From the NCBI GenBank assembly GCA_017307855.1, contig JAFKGD010000013.1, forward strand, positions 248,001 to 312,000: DNA of 64,000 nucleotides, read 5' to 3'. The stretch is from Burkholderiales bacterium (GTDB lineage: Bacteria; Pseudomonadota; Gammaproteobacteria; Burkholderiales; Burkholderiaceae_C). Each line of letters opens with the position of its first letter. Positions within the stretch are counted from its first letter, which is position 1. Both the position numbers and the translations under genes were made by a program. Positions 45,948 through 55,521 of this stretch are shown here, piece by piece. Under the pieces are notes generated by a model. The model was not told the origin of the DNA. It did no database searches and saw only the letters and a program-made list of their open reading frames with translations.

Positions 45948-46568
45948 TCAGCGTTGCACGCGCACGAGCGCGGCTTCGAGGCCGTTGCCTTCGAGGCGTT
46001 CCTTCATGCGGTCGGCATCTTCCTTGCGCTCGAACGGACCGGTGCGCACGCGATAGACGGTGCGTCCGGCCTGGTCGCGCTCGGTGACCTGCGCCTCGAC
46101 GCCCATCAGCGAGATGCGGGCGCGCTGCGATTCGGCGTCGTCCGAGGTGCGGAAGGCGCCGGCCTGCACGAAATAGCGGAACGGATCGGCACCCGATGCA
46201 CGGGCCTTGGCCAGATCGCCCAGCGGATCGGCCGAAGCCGCCGGCGGTGCGGACGGCGCCGTACCGGGCCCGCCCGAGACGGCCGGTGGCAGTGCCGCGC
46301 CCGGTGCGGCCGGCGCGCTGGCCGCGGCAGCCGGGGTGGAGGGTGTCGTGGCCGGGCGGGGCCGTCCGCCCAGCGGGGCGTTGGGATCCCAGTCGCGGTT
46401 GCGGCGGGCCTCGGCGGCGTCCTGCTCGGGTGTGACCGGCTGGTTCTTGTTGACGAAGGGGATGGGGACCTTGGTGACGTACACGGCCACGGCCAGGGCC
46501 ACGCCCAGTCCCACGACGACGCCGATGATGAAACCGATGATGGTTCCGCCGCGCTGATGCTGTTTCAT
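45948..46568 (-). CDS. SPOR-domain membrane protein
   Basis: 206 aa. One N-terminal membrane helix (about 8-33), a proline/alanine-rich linker, and a C-terminal SPOR domain from about residue 130 (RYFVQAGAFRTSDDAESQRAR) that binds denuded peptidoglycan at the septum. It resembles FtsN-like cell division proteins. An ATG six codons earlier is also possible. It follows argS by 28 bases, an argS-ftsN-like-dsbA order common in betaproteobacteria. Confidence 0.88.
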   Translation of the reverse strand: MKQHQRGGTIIGFIIGVVVGLGVALAVAVYVTKVPIPFVNKNQPVTPEQDAAEARRNRDWDPNAPLGGRPRPATTPSTPAAAASAPAAPGAALPPAVSGGPGTAPSAPPAASADPLGDLAKARASGADPFRYFVQAGAFRTSDDAESQRARISLMGVEAQVTERDQAGRTVYRVRTGPFERKEDADRMKERLEGNGLEAALVRVQR

Positions 46569-46596
46569 GTCGATCCGGTGGTTCACTCGTGAGGCC

Positions 46597-48306
46597 TCAC
46601 ATTTTGGCGGGCGCCGAAACGCCCAGCACGTTCAGGCCATTGTGGAGGACCTGGGCGCAGGCGGCGACCAGGGCCAGGCGGGCGCGCTTGACGGCGTCGT
46701 CGTCCACCAGGATGCGCTCGGCGTCGTAGTAGCTGTGGTAGGCCGCGGCCAGCTCGCGCAGGTAGAAGGTGACGTCGTGGGGCGCGAAATCCTGCGCGGC
46801 CGAGGTCAGCATGGCGGGATAGCGGGCCAGCACCAGCATCAGCGCCTGGGCCGGCTCGCTGGTCAGGGGCGAGAGGTCGGCGCCGGCCAGCGTTTTCACG
46901 TCGCCGCCGTCTTTTTCGGCCCAGGCGGCCAGCACCGAGCGGATGCGCGCGTGCGCGTACTGCACGTAGTACACCGGGTTGTCGTTGTTCTGGGCCAGTG
47001 CGAGGTCGATGTCGAAGACGTACTCGGTATCGGGCTTGCGGCTGAGCAGGAAGAAGCGCACCGCATCCTTGCTGGTCCACTCGATCAGGTCGCGCAGCGT
47101 GACGTAGCTGCCCGCGCGCTTGCTGATCTTCACTTCCTGGCCGCCGCGCATCACGCGCACCATGGTGTGCAGCACGTAGTCGGGGTAGCCCTGGGGAATG
47201 CCGACGCCGGCGGCCTGCAGGCCGGCGCGCACCCGCGCGATGGTGCCGTGGTGGTCGGTGCCCTGGATGTTCACCACCTTGGTGAAGCCGCGCTCCCACT
47301 TGGCGATGTGGTAGGCCACGTCGGGCACGAAGTAGGTGTACGTGCCATCCTGCTTGCGCATGACGCGGTCCTTGTCGTCGCCATAGTCGGTGGACCTGAG
47401 CCACAGCGCGCCGTCCTGTTCGTAGGTCTTGCCTGCATCCTGCAGCTTCTTGACCGTGGCCTCGACCCGGCCCGAGGTGTAGAGGCTCGATTCGAGATAG
47501 TAGTTGTCGAAGCGGACCTGGAACGCCCTGAGGTCCAGGTCCTGCTCGCGGCGCAGGTAGGCCACGGCGAACTGGCGGATCGAATCGACGTCGGCCACGT
47601 CGCCCGAGGCCGTGAACTCGCGGTCGTCGGACTTGACGGTCTTCTTCGCGAGGAAGTCGTCGGCGATGTCCTGGATGTAGTCGCCGTTGTAGAAGCCCTT
47701 GCTGGCCGGGTTCTCCGGGTCGGTCGGCCAGCAATCGTCGCCCGGCTTGAAGCCCTTGGCGCGCAGTTGCGTGGAGTGGGTGAGCGTCTGGATCTGCACG
47801 CCCGCATCGTTGTAGTAGAACTCGCGGTACACGTCCCAGCCCTGCGTCTCGTAGAGATTGCAGATCGCGTCGCCCAGGGCGCCCTGGCGGCCGTGGCCCA
47901 CGTGCAGCGGCCCCGTGGGATTGGCCGAGACGAATTCGACCAGCAGGCGCTGGCCGTTGCCCTGCTGATGGCCGAAGCGCTCGCCGGCTTCCAGCACCTC
48001 GCGCACCACCTGTTGCTTGGCGGCGGGCTTGAGGCGGATGTTGATGAAGCCGGGGCCGGCGATCTCCAGCGCGTCGGCCCAGCGCTCGAATGCGGGCGTG
48101 GACAGCAGCGCGGTGCGCAGCTGCTCGCCCAGCTGGCGCGGATTGGCCTTGAGCGGCTTGGCCAGTTGCATGGCAGCGGTGCAGGCCAGGTCGCCATGCG
48201 AGGCCTGCTTGGGCGATTCGAAGGCTGCGCGCGCGCCGGCACCGGGCGACAGCTTTTCCAGCTCGGCGGTCAGGGCCGCGAGCAGTTCTTGTTGGACGAG
48301 GAGCAT
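46597..48306 (-). CDS. argS: Arginyl-tRNA synthetase
   Basis: 569 aa class I synthetase. The HIGH motif is HVGH at residues 135-138 ([15 protein letters not shown]), the KMSKS equivalent is VKISKRAG, and the C-terminal anticodon domain includes [16 protein letters not shown] chose the ATG at 48306, which gives the typical MLLVQQELL start; upstream in-frame codons overlap the psiF promoter region. Confidence 0.97.
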   Translation of the reverse strand: MLLVQQELLAALTAELEKLSPGAGARAAFESPKQASHGDLACTAAMQLAKPLKANPRQLGEQLRTALLSTPAFERWADALEIAGPGFINIRLKPAAKQQVVREVLEAGERFGHQQGNGQRLLVEFVSANPTGPLHVGHGRQGALGDAICNLYETQGWDVYREFYYNDAGVQIQTLTHSTQLRAKGFKPGDDCWPTDPENPASKGFYNGDYIQDIADDFLAKKTVKSDDREFTASGDVADVDSIRQFAVAYLRREQDLDLRAFQVRFDNYYLESSLYTSGRVEATVKKLQDAGKTYEQDGALWLRSTDYGDDKDRVMRKQDGTYTYFVPDVAYHIAKWERGFTKVVNIQGTDHHGTIARVRAGLQAAGVGIPQGYPDYVLHTMVRVMRGGQEVKISKRAGSYVTLRDLIEWTSKDAVRFFLLSRKPDTEYVFDIDLALAQNNDNPVYYVQYAHARIRSVLAAWAEKDGGDVKTLAGADLSPLTSEPAQALMLVLARYPAMLTSAAQDFAPHDVTFYLRELAAAYHSYYDAERILVDDDAVKRARLALVAACAQVLHNGLNVLGVSAPAKM

Positions 48307-48418
48307 GGGGTGGGATTTTACGGTCCGACCTGCGGTCATCGCGCCGCCGCCGCCCGGCGTTATGGTGGCGGAGCCCGCCCGCGCGGGCATCCTTCAACTC
48401 ACAACAACGGGATATGCC

Positions 48419-48715
48419 ATGAAGAACACCTTGCCCCTGCTGGCGGCCGCTGCGCTCGCCTTTTCGTTGTTCACGCCGGCCCACGCTGCCGACGATGCCA
48501 AACCCAAGACAGCCCAGCAGGAGAAGATGGTGGCCTGCAACCAGCAGGCCGAAGGCAAGAAAGGCGACGATCGCCGGGCCTTCATGAAACAGTGCCTTTC
48601 CGCCAAACCCGCGACGCAGCAGGACAAAATGAAAGCCTGCAACCAGCAGGCCGGCGACACGAAAGGCGACGACCGCAAGAAGTTCATGAGCAGTTGCCTC
48701 AAGAAAACCGGCTGA
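48419..48715 (+). CDS. PsiF-repeat secreted protein (two repeats)
   Basis: 98 aa. A signal peptide (to about residue 23, TPAHA) is followed by two PsiF repeats at about 36-60 and 70-94, each of the form K-M-x-A-C-N-x-x-A with a second Cys (Cys40/Cys59 and Cys74/Cys93). PsiF in E. coli is phosphate-starvation inducible, role unknown. It is divergent from argS. Its paralogue lies directly downstream. Confidence 0.85.
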   Translation: MKNTLPLLAAAALAFSLFTPAHAADDAKPKTAQQEKMVACNQQAEGKKGDDRRAFMKQCLSAKPATQQDKMKACNQQAGDTKGDDRKKFMSSCLKKTG

Positions 48716-48733
48716 TCCCTCCGACCCACCCCT

Positions 48734-48755
48734 CCGGGACCGCTGCGCGGCCCGG
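48734..48755 (+). terminator. Stem-loop between the two PsiF genes
   Basis: Arms CCGGG-A-CCGC and GCGGCCCGG (one bulged A) with a TGC loop, followed by TTTC. It may partly terminate transcription after the first PsiF gene. Confidence 0.5.
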
Positions 48756-48774
48756 TTTCAGGAACCATCACGAC

Positions 48775-48969
48775 ATGAAGATCTTCGCCACCGCGCTTGT
48801 CTCGGCACTGCTGCTGACCCTCGGCACGGCTCACGCACAGGACGCGTCCAAACCCGATCCCAAGCACCTCAAGCGGCTCAACGCCTGCAACAAGGAAGCC
48901 AAGGGCAAGGCCGACGACGCCTACCGCGAGGCCATGAAGTCCTGCATGGAGCGCAAGAAAAAGGGCTGA
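48775..48969 (+). CDS. PsiF-repeat secreted protein (one repeat)
   Basis: 64 aa. Signal peptide to about residue 21 (GTAHA), then a single PsiF repeat (RLNACNKEAKGKADDAYREAMKSC; Cys38/Cys57). It is a shorter tandem paralogue of the preceding gene. Its frame runs open through the whole argS antisense strand, but only this final part has signal peptide and repeat, with the ATG at 48775. Confidence 0.82.
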   Translation: MKIFATALVSALLLTLGTAHAQDASKPDPKHLKRLNACNKEAKGKADDAYREAMKSCMERKKKG

Positions 48970-49008
48970 GCTGGCGGGCGTCGGGCCCCGCCAGCCGGGG
49001 CTCCTCGC

Positions 49009-49464
49009 TTACTTGCCGCCGAAGCCCCTGGCGAGAAAGACCGCCGCCAGCGGGATCAGCGGCAGGATGTGCGCCTGCACCATCACCAGCCGCCGCGTGC
49101 GCTTGATGGCGGTTTCGTCGGGCAACTGGCCGGTGGCGCGCAATTCGCGGCGCCAGCGGATGAAGGTGATCGTAGGCTTGATCGACAACAGCGCGATCAC
49201 CACGAACAGCGCGAATTTGGTGTGCAGCAGCCAGTTCGTGCCATAGAACGCCGTGCCCTTGGCGCCCCAGAACACGCGGGCCAGCCCGGTGAGCAGCACC
49301 GTCACCGAGGCCGCGCCGTACACCATGTCGATCTTCGCCAGGCGCTCGACGACCGCCGCATTGAGCCACTGCACGCGGCACAGTGCGGCCTCGCTGGCGA
49401 GGAAGACCACCATCGTGAGGATGGCCAGGATGTGGGCGTAGGCGAGCAGGGCTTCGGTGGTCAT
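49009..49464 (-). CDS. DUF2214 family membrane protein
   Basis: 151 aa with four predicted membrane helices (about 5-25, 45-67, 78-98 and 127-147). The pattern ALLAYAHILAILTMVVFLASE and WLLHTKFALFVVIALLSIKPT fits DUF2214. No function is known. It is convergent with the PsiF genes. Its spacer to dctA is short, so cotranscription with dctA is possible. Confidence 0.8.
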   Translation of the reverse strand: MTTEALLAYAHILAILTMVVFLASEAALCRVQWLNAAVVERLAKIDMVYGAASVTVLLTGLARVFWGAKGTAFYGTNWLLHTKFALFVVIALLSIKPTITFIRWRRELRATGQLPDETAIKRTRRLVMVQAHILPLIPLAAVFLARGFGGK

Positions 49465-49567
49465 GGTGCGGCAATGTCGTGCTGACGGACGTCAGGCGCG
49501 CATCCTAGCCCGGCGCCCGCCTCGCAGGGCCAATCCCCTGGCGGAGCGCGGGGCAGCCGCCCGCCGG

Positions 49568-50926
49568 TCAGGCCGTGGGTTGCGGCAGCACGCCGCTGTC
49601 CAGGGCGGTGGCGGAGGGCTCGGCGGCCGGCAGCGGCGCGCCGTTCAGGGCCGCTTCCAGGCGCTGGTGGTCCAGCGCGTTTTCCCACCGGGAGACCACC
49701 ACGGTGGCCACGGCATTGCCGATGAAGTTGGTCAGCGAGCGGCATTCGGACATGAAGCGGTCCACGCCGAGGATCAGGGCCATGCCGGCCACGGGCACCT
49801 CGGGCACCACGGCCAGGGTGGCAGCCAGGGTGATGAAGCCGGCGCCGGTCACGCCGGCCGCACCCTTGGACGACAGCATGGCAACCAGCAGCAGCGCGAT
49901 CTGGTGGCCCAGCGTCAGGTGCGTGTCGGTGGCCTGGGCGATGAAGAGCGCAGCCAGCGTCATGTAGATGTTGGTGCCGTCCAGGTTGAACGAATAGCCG
50001 GTGGGCACCACCAGGCCGACGACGGACTTCCTGCAGCCTGCGCGTTCCATCTTCTCCATCAGCGAGGGCAGGGCCGACTCGGACGAGGACGTGCCCAGCA
50101 CCAGCAGCAGCTCGGCCTTGAGGTATTTGATGAGCTTGATCACCGAGAAGCCGCAGGCGCGGGCCACGGCACCCAGGATCACCAGCACGAACAGCAGCGA
50201 GGTGATGTAGAACGTGGCCACCAGCTCGGCCAGGTTGAGCAGCGAGCCCAGGCCGAACTTGCCGATGGTGAACGCCATGGCGCCGAACGCGCCGATAGGC
50301 GCGGCCTTCATGACGATGTTCACCAGCTTGAACACGGGCACCGTCAGCGATTCCAGGAAGTTCAGCACCGGCTTGCCGGTGTTGCCCGACATGGCGAGCG
50401 CCACGCCGAACAGAACGGCCACCAGCAGCACCTGCAGGATGTTGTCCCCCACGAACGGGCTGACCAGCGTCTTGGGAATGATGTCCATCGCGAAGCCGAC
50501 CAGCGTCATGTCGTGCGACTTGGCCACGTAGGAGCTCACTTCCTTCTGGTCCAGCTCGGCCGGGTTGATGTGCATGCCGGCGCCGGGCTGCATCACGTTG
50601 GCCACCACCAGGCCCACCACCAGGGCCAGCGTGGAGAAAGTCAGGAAGTAGGCCATGGCCTTGCCGAACACTCGGCCGACGCTGCTCAGTTGCGTCATGC
50701 CGGCGATGCCGGTGACGATGGTCAGGAAGATCACCGGGGCGATGATCATCTTGATCAGCTTGATGAAGGCGTCGCCCAACGGCTTGAACGCGGCGCCATA
50801 GGCGGGCTCGAAATGGCCGAGCAGGACGCCGAGGATGATGGCGACCACCACCTGGAAGTACAGCTGGCGGTAGAACGGCAGGGGCGCGCGCGCGTGCGCG
50901 GCGTCTGCGGCGGCAAGGGAATGCAT
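49568..50926 (-). CDS. dctA: C4-dicarboxylate transporter DctA
   Basis: 452 aa Na+/H+-dicarboxylate symporter of the DAACS family for succinate, fumarate and malate. Motifs: [21 protein letters not shown], the serine-rich hairpin [20 protein letters not shown], and [20 protein letters not shown] good AGGAG site precedes the ATG. It is divergent from a hybrid sensor kinase, which likely controls it. Confidence 0.95.
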   Translation of the reverse strand: MHSLAAADAAHARAPLPFYRQLYFQVVVAIILGVLLGHFEPAYGAAFKPLGDAFIKLIKMIIAPVIFLTIVTGIAGMTQLSSVGRVFGKAMAYFLTFSTLALVVGLVVANVMQPGAGMHINPAELDQKEVSSYVAKSHDMTLVGFAMDIIPKTLVSPFVGDNILQVLLVAVLFGVALAMSGNTGKPVLNFLESLTVPVFKLVNIVMKAAPIGAFGAMAFTIGKFGLGSLLNLAELVATFYITSLLFVLVILGAVARACGFSVIKLIKYLKAELLLVLGTSSSESALPSLMEKMERAGCRKSVVGLVVPTGYSFNLDGTNIYMTLAALFIAQATDTHLTLGHQIALLLVAMLSSKGAAGVTGAGFITLAATLAVVPEVPVAGMALILGVDRFMSECRSLTNFIGNAVATVVVSRWENALDHQRLEAALNGAPLPAAEPSATALDSGVLPQPTA

Positions 50927-51012
50927 GGGGCTGGCTCCTGGATCTGATGGGGCGCCGCAAGGGGCGCGTCGAGGGTGCCGGTTGTACGGCCGGGGCCCGC
51001 CGGGATCGATAA

Positions 51013-51073
51013 CCTATTGGTAGTAGGCCGTGCCCCTTCCCTCGTAGACAGCGCGGTGATTAAGGGAAAACCC
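51013..51073. promoter_or_regulatory. Candidate operators between dctA and the sensor kinase gene
   Basis: The 211-base spacer holds a dyad CCTA-N7-TAGG (51013-51027) and GGGAAAACCC (51064-51073). The latter 10-mer also occurs at 58541-58550 ahead of another transport gene. These are sequence observations; no regulator is assigned. Confidence 0.35.
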
Positions 51074-51137
51074 GTATGCGCCCGACCGGTGCGGCGGCCT
51101 GTGGGGCGGGCTGTACCGCCTCGCGGACAATGCGCCC

Positions 51138-53819
51138 GTGCGTGCGCTTTTCACCCACCGGCGGAATCTCCGGGCCCTGTTCATCCTGCTGGGCGGGATG
51201 GCCGTCTGCATGGTGCTCGCGGGCCAGCGGGCCTGGCGGCACTCGCTGCAGGAGGAGAGCGCCACCGTGCAGCGGCAGCTGGCGCTCTATGGCCAGACGC
51301 TGGCCCAGCGCATCGACCGCTACCGCACCCTGCCCGAAGTGCTGGCGCTGGACGACCAGCTGCGCGATGCCCTCGTGCGCCCGCTGTCGCCGCCCGAGGT
51401 CGATCGCCTCAACCTGAAGCTGGAGCAGGCCAACGGCGCCAGCCAGTCCTCCACGCTGACGCTGCTCGACAGCGACGGGCTGGCCGTGGCTGCCAGCAAC
51501 TGGCGATCGGCCACCAGCAACGTCGGCGTGGACTACAGCTTCCGGCCCTACGTCCAGCAGGCGCTGGCCCAGGGGCGCGGCAGCTTCTACGGCATCGGCG
51601 TGACCACGGGCGAGCCGGGCTATTTCCTGTCCGAGGCCATCCGCGACGCGCAGGGCCGCACGGTCGGCCTGGTGGCAATCAAGATCGCGCTGCACGCGCT
51701 GGAGCGCGAATGGTTGCAGACGCCGGACATCGTGCTGGCCTCGGACGCGCACGGCGTGGTGTTCCTCGCCAGCCAGGACGCCTGGCGCTACCGCCTGCTG
51801 CAGCCCCTGACTGAATCCGAGCGCAACGAGCTGGTCGCCACGCGCCAGTACGCCGACCAGCCGTTGCAGCCGCTGGACCTGCGCGTGGACGAGCGCCTGG
51901 ACGACGGCGGGCGCCTCGTCACCGTCAAGTCGCCCGCCCTGCCCGGACGGATGCTGTGGCAATCGCAGCCGCTGGAGGGCACGCAGTGGCAGTTGCACCT
52001 GGTGCACCCCACGCATGGCAGCGTGGCCGACAGCCGCTGGGCCGCCGCGGCCGGCGCCGGCGGCTGGCTGGCGCTGGGCCTGCTGGTTCTGTTCGTGCGC
52101 CAGCGCCAGCGCCTGGCCCGCCTGCGCCAGCGAAGCCGCCAGGAACTGGAGACGGTGCTCAAGCAGCATGCGCAGGAACTGCGCACCGCGCAGGACGGTA
52201 TCGTGCAGGCCGCCCAGCAGGCGGCGCAGCAGACCGACATGGGCCTGTCGCGCAGCCTGGAGCACCTGCCGCAGGGCGTGGTCATCATCGATGCCGAGCT
52301 GAAGCTGGTGGCCTGGAACTCGCGCTACGTGCAGCTGTTCCGCTATCCGCCCGAGCTGATGCGCGTGGGGCGGCCCATCGCGGACTTGCTGCGCCACAAC
52401 GCGCGCCGCGGACTGCTGGGGCCCGGTCCGGCGCAGGAAGCCATCGACCGGCGCATCGCCCACCTGCAAAGCGGCACGCCGCACCTGCACGAGAGCGCCA
52501 AGGACGACGGCACGGTGCTGGAGATCCGCGGCAATCCGCTGCCCGATGGCGGCTTCGTCACCAGCTACGCCGACATCACCAGCTACAAGAACGCCGCGCG
52601 TGAGCTGCGCTCGCTGGCCGATGCGCTGGAGCAGCGCGTGGCCGACCGCACGCGAGACCTGGACGCCGCCCGCCAGGAGGCCGAACGCGCCAACCGCTAC
52701 AAGACCCGCTTCGTCGCCGCCGCGGTGCACGACCTGCTGCAGCCACTGAACGCCGCGCGCATGTTCACCTCGCTGCTGCGCGGCCACGCGCTGGGCGAGG
52801 CCGAGCGTCACGCGGTGGACAGCATAGACGGCGCGCTGGCTTCGCAGGACGCCATCCTCAACAGCCTGCTGGACATCGCGCGCATGGAATCGGGCCAGCT
52901 CGAAGTGCGGGTGCGCGACGTGGCCCTCGGACCGCTGCTGCAGGTGCTGGGCCACAACTTCGGCGTGCTGGCCGAGCAACGCGGCCTGCAACTGGCCTGC
53001 GTTCCCACGCGATGCGTGGTGCGCACCGACGAGAACCTGCTGCGGCGCATCCTGCAGAACTTCGTCTCCAACGCCATCCGCTACAGCCGGCGCGGCCGCA
53101 TCGTCGTGGGCTGCCGGCGCGACGGTCCGGACCACGTGCGCATCGAGGTGCACGATCAGGGGCCGGGCATTCCCGAGGCGCTGCAGCGTGAAATCTTCGA
53201 AGAGTTCCGTCGGCTGGACGAAGGGCGCGGCGACGACCGCGGGGCCGGCCTGGGGCTGGCCATCGTCGAGCGCCTGGGCCGCGTGCTGGGTCACCCGATC
53301 GGGCTGCGCTCGCAGCTCGGGCGCGGCAGCGTGTTCTGGGTGCGTGTGCCGCTGGGCGACGTTGCCGCCGCGACACACGCCGGCGCGCCGCCCGCCCCGG
53401 CCACGCAGGAGGACGACGCGCCGCTGCGGGGCAGCAGCGCCTGGGTGATCGAGGACGACCCGCAGACTTGCGCCGCCACGCGCACCTTGCTGGAGCGCTG
53501 GGGCTGCCAGGTGCCGCTGGCCGGCGGCGCGGCGCAGGCGCTGGACCACGCCCGTCCCGGCGAGGCGCCGCAACTGGTGCTGCTGGATGTGAACCTGGGC
53601 CCGGGACGGTACGGGCCGGCGGTCTATGCCCAGCTGTGCCAGCGCTGGGGCGAGACGCCGGCGGTGATCCTGGTCACCGCAGAGCGCGACGCCACCCTGC
53701 GGCGCCAGGCGGCCGAGCGTGGCTGGGGCTTCCTGGCCAAACCCGTGCGGGCCCCGGCACTGCGCGCGCTGATGAGCCAGACGCTGCTGCGGTTGAAGTC
53801 CGAAGCATCCCGCCGCTAG
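51138..53819 (+). CDS. DctB-like hybrid sensor histidine kinase with C-terminal receiver
   Basis: 893 aa. Membrane helix about 13-29, periplasmic sensor (double-Cache-like, with VDYSFRPYVQQAL and FYGIGVTTGEPGYFLS, as in DctB) to about 300, helix 303-320, coiled coil, PAS about 373-485, then the kinase with His531 in AAAVHDLLQPLNAARMF, N-box and DQGPG box. The receiver has Asp817. The HDLLQPLNAA type of H-box is that of CrbS/MxtR-like kinases that partner LuxR regulators. The start is GTG. Confidence 0.87.
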   Translation: MRALFTHRRNLRALFILLGGMAVCMVLAGQRAWRHSLQEESATVQRQLALYGQTLAQRIDRYRTLPEVLALDDQLRDALVRPLSPPEVDRLNLKLEQANGASQSSTLTLLDSDGLAVAASNWRSATSNVGVDYSFRPYVQQALAQGRGSFYGIGVTTGEPGYFLSEAIRDAQGRTVGLVAIKIALHALEREWLQTPDIVLASDAHGVVFLASQDAWRYRLLQPLTESERNELVATRQYADQPLQPLDLRVDERLDDGGRLVTVKSPALPGRMLWQSQPLEGTQWQLHLVHPTHGSVADSRWAAAAGAGGWLALGLLVLFVRQRQRLARLRQRSRQELETVLKQHAQELRTAQDGIVQAAQQAAQQTDMGLSRSLEHLPQGVVIIDAELKLVAWNSRYVQLFRYPPELMRVGRPIADLLRHNARRGLLGPGPAQEAIDRRIAHLQSGTPHLHESAKDDGTVLEIRGNPLPDGGFVTSYADITSYKNAARELRSLADALEQRVADRTRDLDAARQEAERANRYKTRFVAAAVHDLLQPLNAARMFTSLLRGHALGEAERHAVDSIDGALASQDAILNSLLDIARMESGQLEVRVRDVALGPLLQVLGHNFGVLAEQRGLQLACVPTRCVVRTDENLLRRILQNFVSNAIRYSRRGRIVVGCRRDGPDHVRIEVHDQGPGIPEALQREIFEEFRRLDEGRGDDRGAGLGLAIVERLGRVLGHPIGLRSQLGRGSVFWVRVPLGDVAAATHAGAPPAPATQEDDAPLRGSSAWVIEDDPQTCAATRTLLERWGCQVPLAGGAAQALDHARPGEAPQLVLLDVNLGPGRYGPAVYAQLCQRWGETPAVILVTAERDATLRRQAAERGWGFLAKPVRAPALRALMSQTLLRLKSEASRR

Positions 53820-54460
53820 GCCCGCGTGCCGTCCTCGGTCTCCAGACTCTTGACCAGCACGGCGGCCTGGGTGCGGCTGTAGCACTGCAGCTTCTTGAGG
53901 ATGGCGGTGACGTGGACTTTCACCGTGTTCTCGGCCAGCCCCAGCTCGTGGGCGATCTGCTTGTTGAGCAGGCCGTCGGCCAGGCACAGCAGCACGCGGA
54001 ACTGCTGGGGGGTGAGCTGCGCGAAGCGGGCGGCGAGCTCGGCATCGGCCTCGGAGCGCTCGGCCGCCATGGACGGGAACCCGCTGCCGCCCTCGAGCAC
54101 CGCCGTGATGGCATCGCCCATGGCCTCGGCCGGGGCGGACTTGGGAATGAAGCCGGCCGCGCCGAACTGCTGGGCGCGGCGTATCACGCGCGGGTGGTCG
54201 TTGGAGGAGATGACCACCACCGGCAGTTCGGGGTACTCGCCGCGCACGTGCAGCAAGGCCGAAAAGCCATGCGTGCCCGGCATGCTCAGGTCCAGCAGCA
54301 CCAGCTCCACCTCCGGGTGCTCCTGCAGCGCCGCGCCCAGCGTGGCGGCGCTGGCGGCCTCCAGCGTACGGAAGCGGGGCAGGCGCTCACGCAGCACCTG
54401 CAGCACGGCGGCGCGGAACAGGGGATGGTCATCTGCGACCAGCAGCGTCGGCTCGGACAT
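53816..54460 (-). CDS. LuxR-family response regulator (ErdR/CrbR-like)
   Basis: 214 aa. Receiver with DD at 10-11 and Asp57 (LLDLSMPGTHGF), then GAAGFIPKSAPAE, and a LuxR HTH at about 148-195 (LTPQQFRVLLCLADGLLNKQIA). It is convergent with the hybrid kinase: the two stop codons share the four bases CTAG. It is the probable partner of that kinase. The frame is open upstream, but homology begins at the ATG at 54460. Confidence 0.87.
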   Translation of the reverse strand: MSEPTLLVADDHPLFRAAVLQVLRERLPRFRTLEAASAATLGAALQEHPEVELVLLDLSMPGTHGFSALLHVRGEYPELPVVVISSNDHPRVIRRAQQFGAAGFIPKSAPAEAMGDAITAVLEGGSGFPSMAAERSEADAELAARFAQLTPQQFRVLLCLADGLLNKQIAHELGLAENTVKVHVTAILKKLQCYSRTQAAVLVKSLETEDGTRA

Positions 54461-54557
54461 GGCTGCAGTCTGCCACGGTCGCGCAGGTCGGGCGCCGCGT
54501 GTGCGCATGCACCCGCGAGCGCCGGGTGGCCTGTCCCCGTGTCCTGCGCCTGGAAGC

Positions 54558-55490
54558 CTAGGCCCCGTGGGGGCGGCGCCAGAACGCCGGCTGCGCGTAG
54601 TGGTGCTTGAGATAGTCAATCCACAACCGCACCCGCAGCGCAAGGTGCCTGGCATGGGGAAAGACGACGTAGATGCCATTGGGCGGCGCGGCAAAGTCTT
54701 CGAGCAGCGCCACGAGCCGCCCCGCCGCGACCTCGGCCTCCACCTCCCAGGTGCTGCGCCACGCGATGCCGTGGCCTGCCAGGCACCAGTCGTGCAGCAC
54801 CTGGCCGTCGGAGCAGTCCAGCGGGCCGCCGGGACGCAAGTACACCACCTCGGTGCCGCCGCCCTCGCGCGGCAGGCTGAAGGCCCAACCCCGCGTTTGC
54901 GACGCATCGCTCGACAGCGTGAGGCAGTCGTGGCGGGCCAGCTCCGAAGGGTGCGATGGCCGGCCGCGCCGCTGCAGGTAGGCCGGTGTCGCCACGCACA
55001 GGCGCCGGTTGTCGGCCAGGCGCATGCTCACCAGCGACGAGTCGGGCAGGTCGCCCACGCGTACCGCACAGTCGAAACCTTCGGCCGCCAGGTCGATCAC
55101 GCGGTCGCTGAGGTTGAGCGAAACCGTCACCTCGGCATGCTGCTCGCGAAAGCGCGGCACCAGGGGCGCGACGTGCCGGCGCCCGAAGCCGGCGGGCGCC
55201 GTGATGCGAAGGTGGCCGCTGGCCTTCACGCCGCCTGCGCTCACGCTGGCCTCGGCATCGGCCAGATCGCCCAGCAGGCGCTGGCAGTTTTCCAGGAAGG
55301 CGCTGCCTTCGTGGGTGAGGCTGATGCGCCGGGTCGTGCGCACCAGCAGTTTCACGCCCAGACTTTCCTCGAGTGCATCGAGACGGCGCCCCATGATGGC
55401 GGGCGCCACCCCTTCTGCCCGTGCGGCTGCCGTAAGGCTGCCGCGCGTGGCCACGGAGACGAAGGATGCCAGGGCTTTGAACTTGTCCAT
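54558..55490 (-). CDS. LysR-family transcriptional regulator
   Basis: 310 aa. N-terminal HTH (LASFVSVATRGSLTAAARAEGVAPAIMGRRLDALEESLG in outline) and a co-inducer domain (GHLRITAPAGFGRRHVAPLVPRF). It lies 31 bases after the CoA-transferase gene on the same strand, so it may be carried on that operon's transcript. Target unknown. Confidence 0.87.
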   Translation of the reverse strand: MDKFKALASFVSVATRGSLTAAARAEGVAPAIMGRRLDALEESLGVKLLVRTTRRISLTHEGSAFLENCQRLLGDLADAEASVSAGGVKASGHLRITAPAGFGRRHVAPLVPRFREQHAEVTVSLNLSDRVIDLAAEGFDCAVRVGDLPDSSLVSMRLADNRRLCVATPAYLQRRGRPSHPSELARHDCLTLSSDASQTRGWAFSLPREGGGTEVVYLRPGGPLDCSDGQVLHDWCLAGHGIAWRSTWEVEAEVAAGRLVALLEDFAAPPNGIYVVFPHARHLALRVRLWIDYLKHHYAQPAFWRRPHGA

Positions 55491-55521
55491 GGGACAAGTC
55501 TAGGCGCGGCAGGCGCTGGCC

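Noticed and set aside
46567..48774. Long plus-strand extension of the second PsiF gene through the argS antisense strand
   Set aside because: Only the last 64 codons have a signal peptide and PsiF repeat; the rest is a shadow of argS.
51060..53987. A 975-codon minus-strand frame opposite the hybrid kinase
   Set aside because: Same composition artefact; the kinase has all expected motifs in its own frame.
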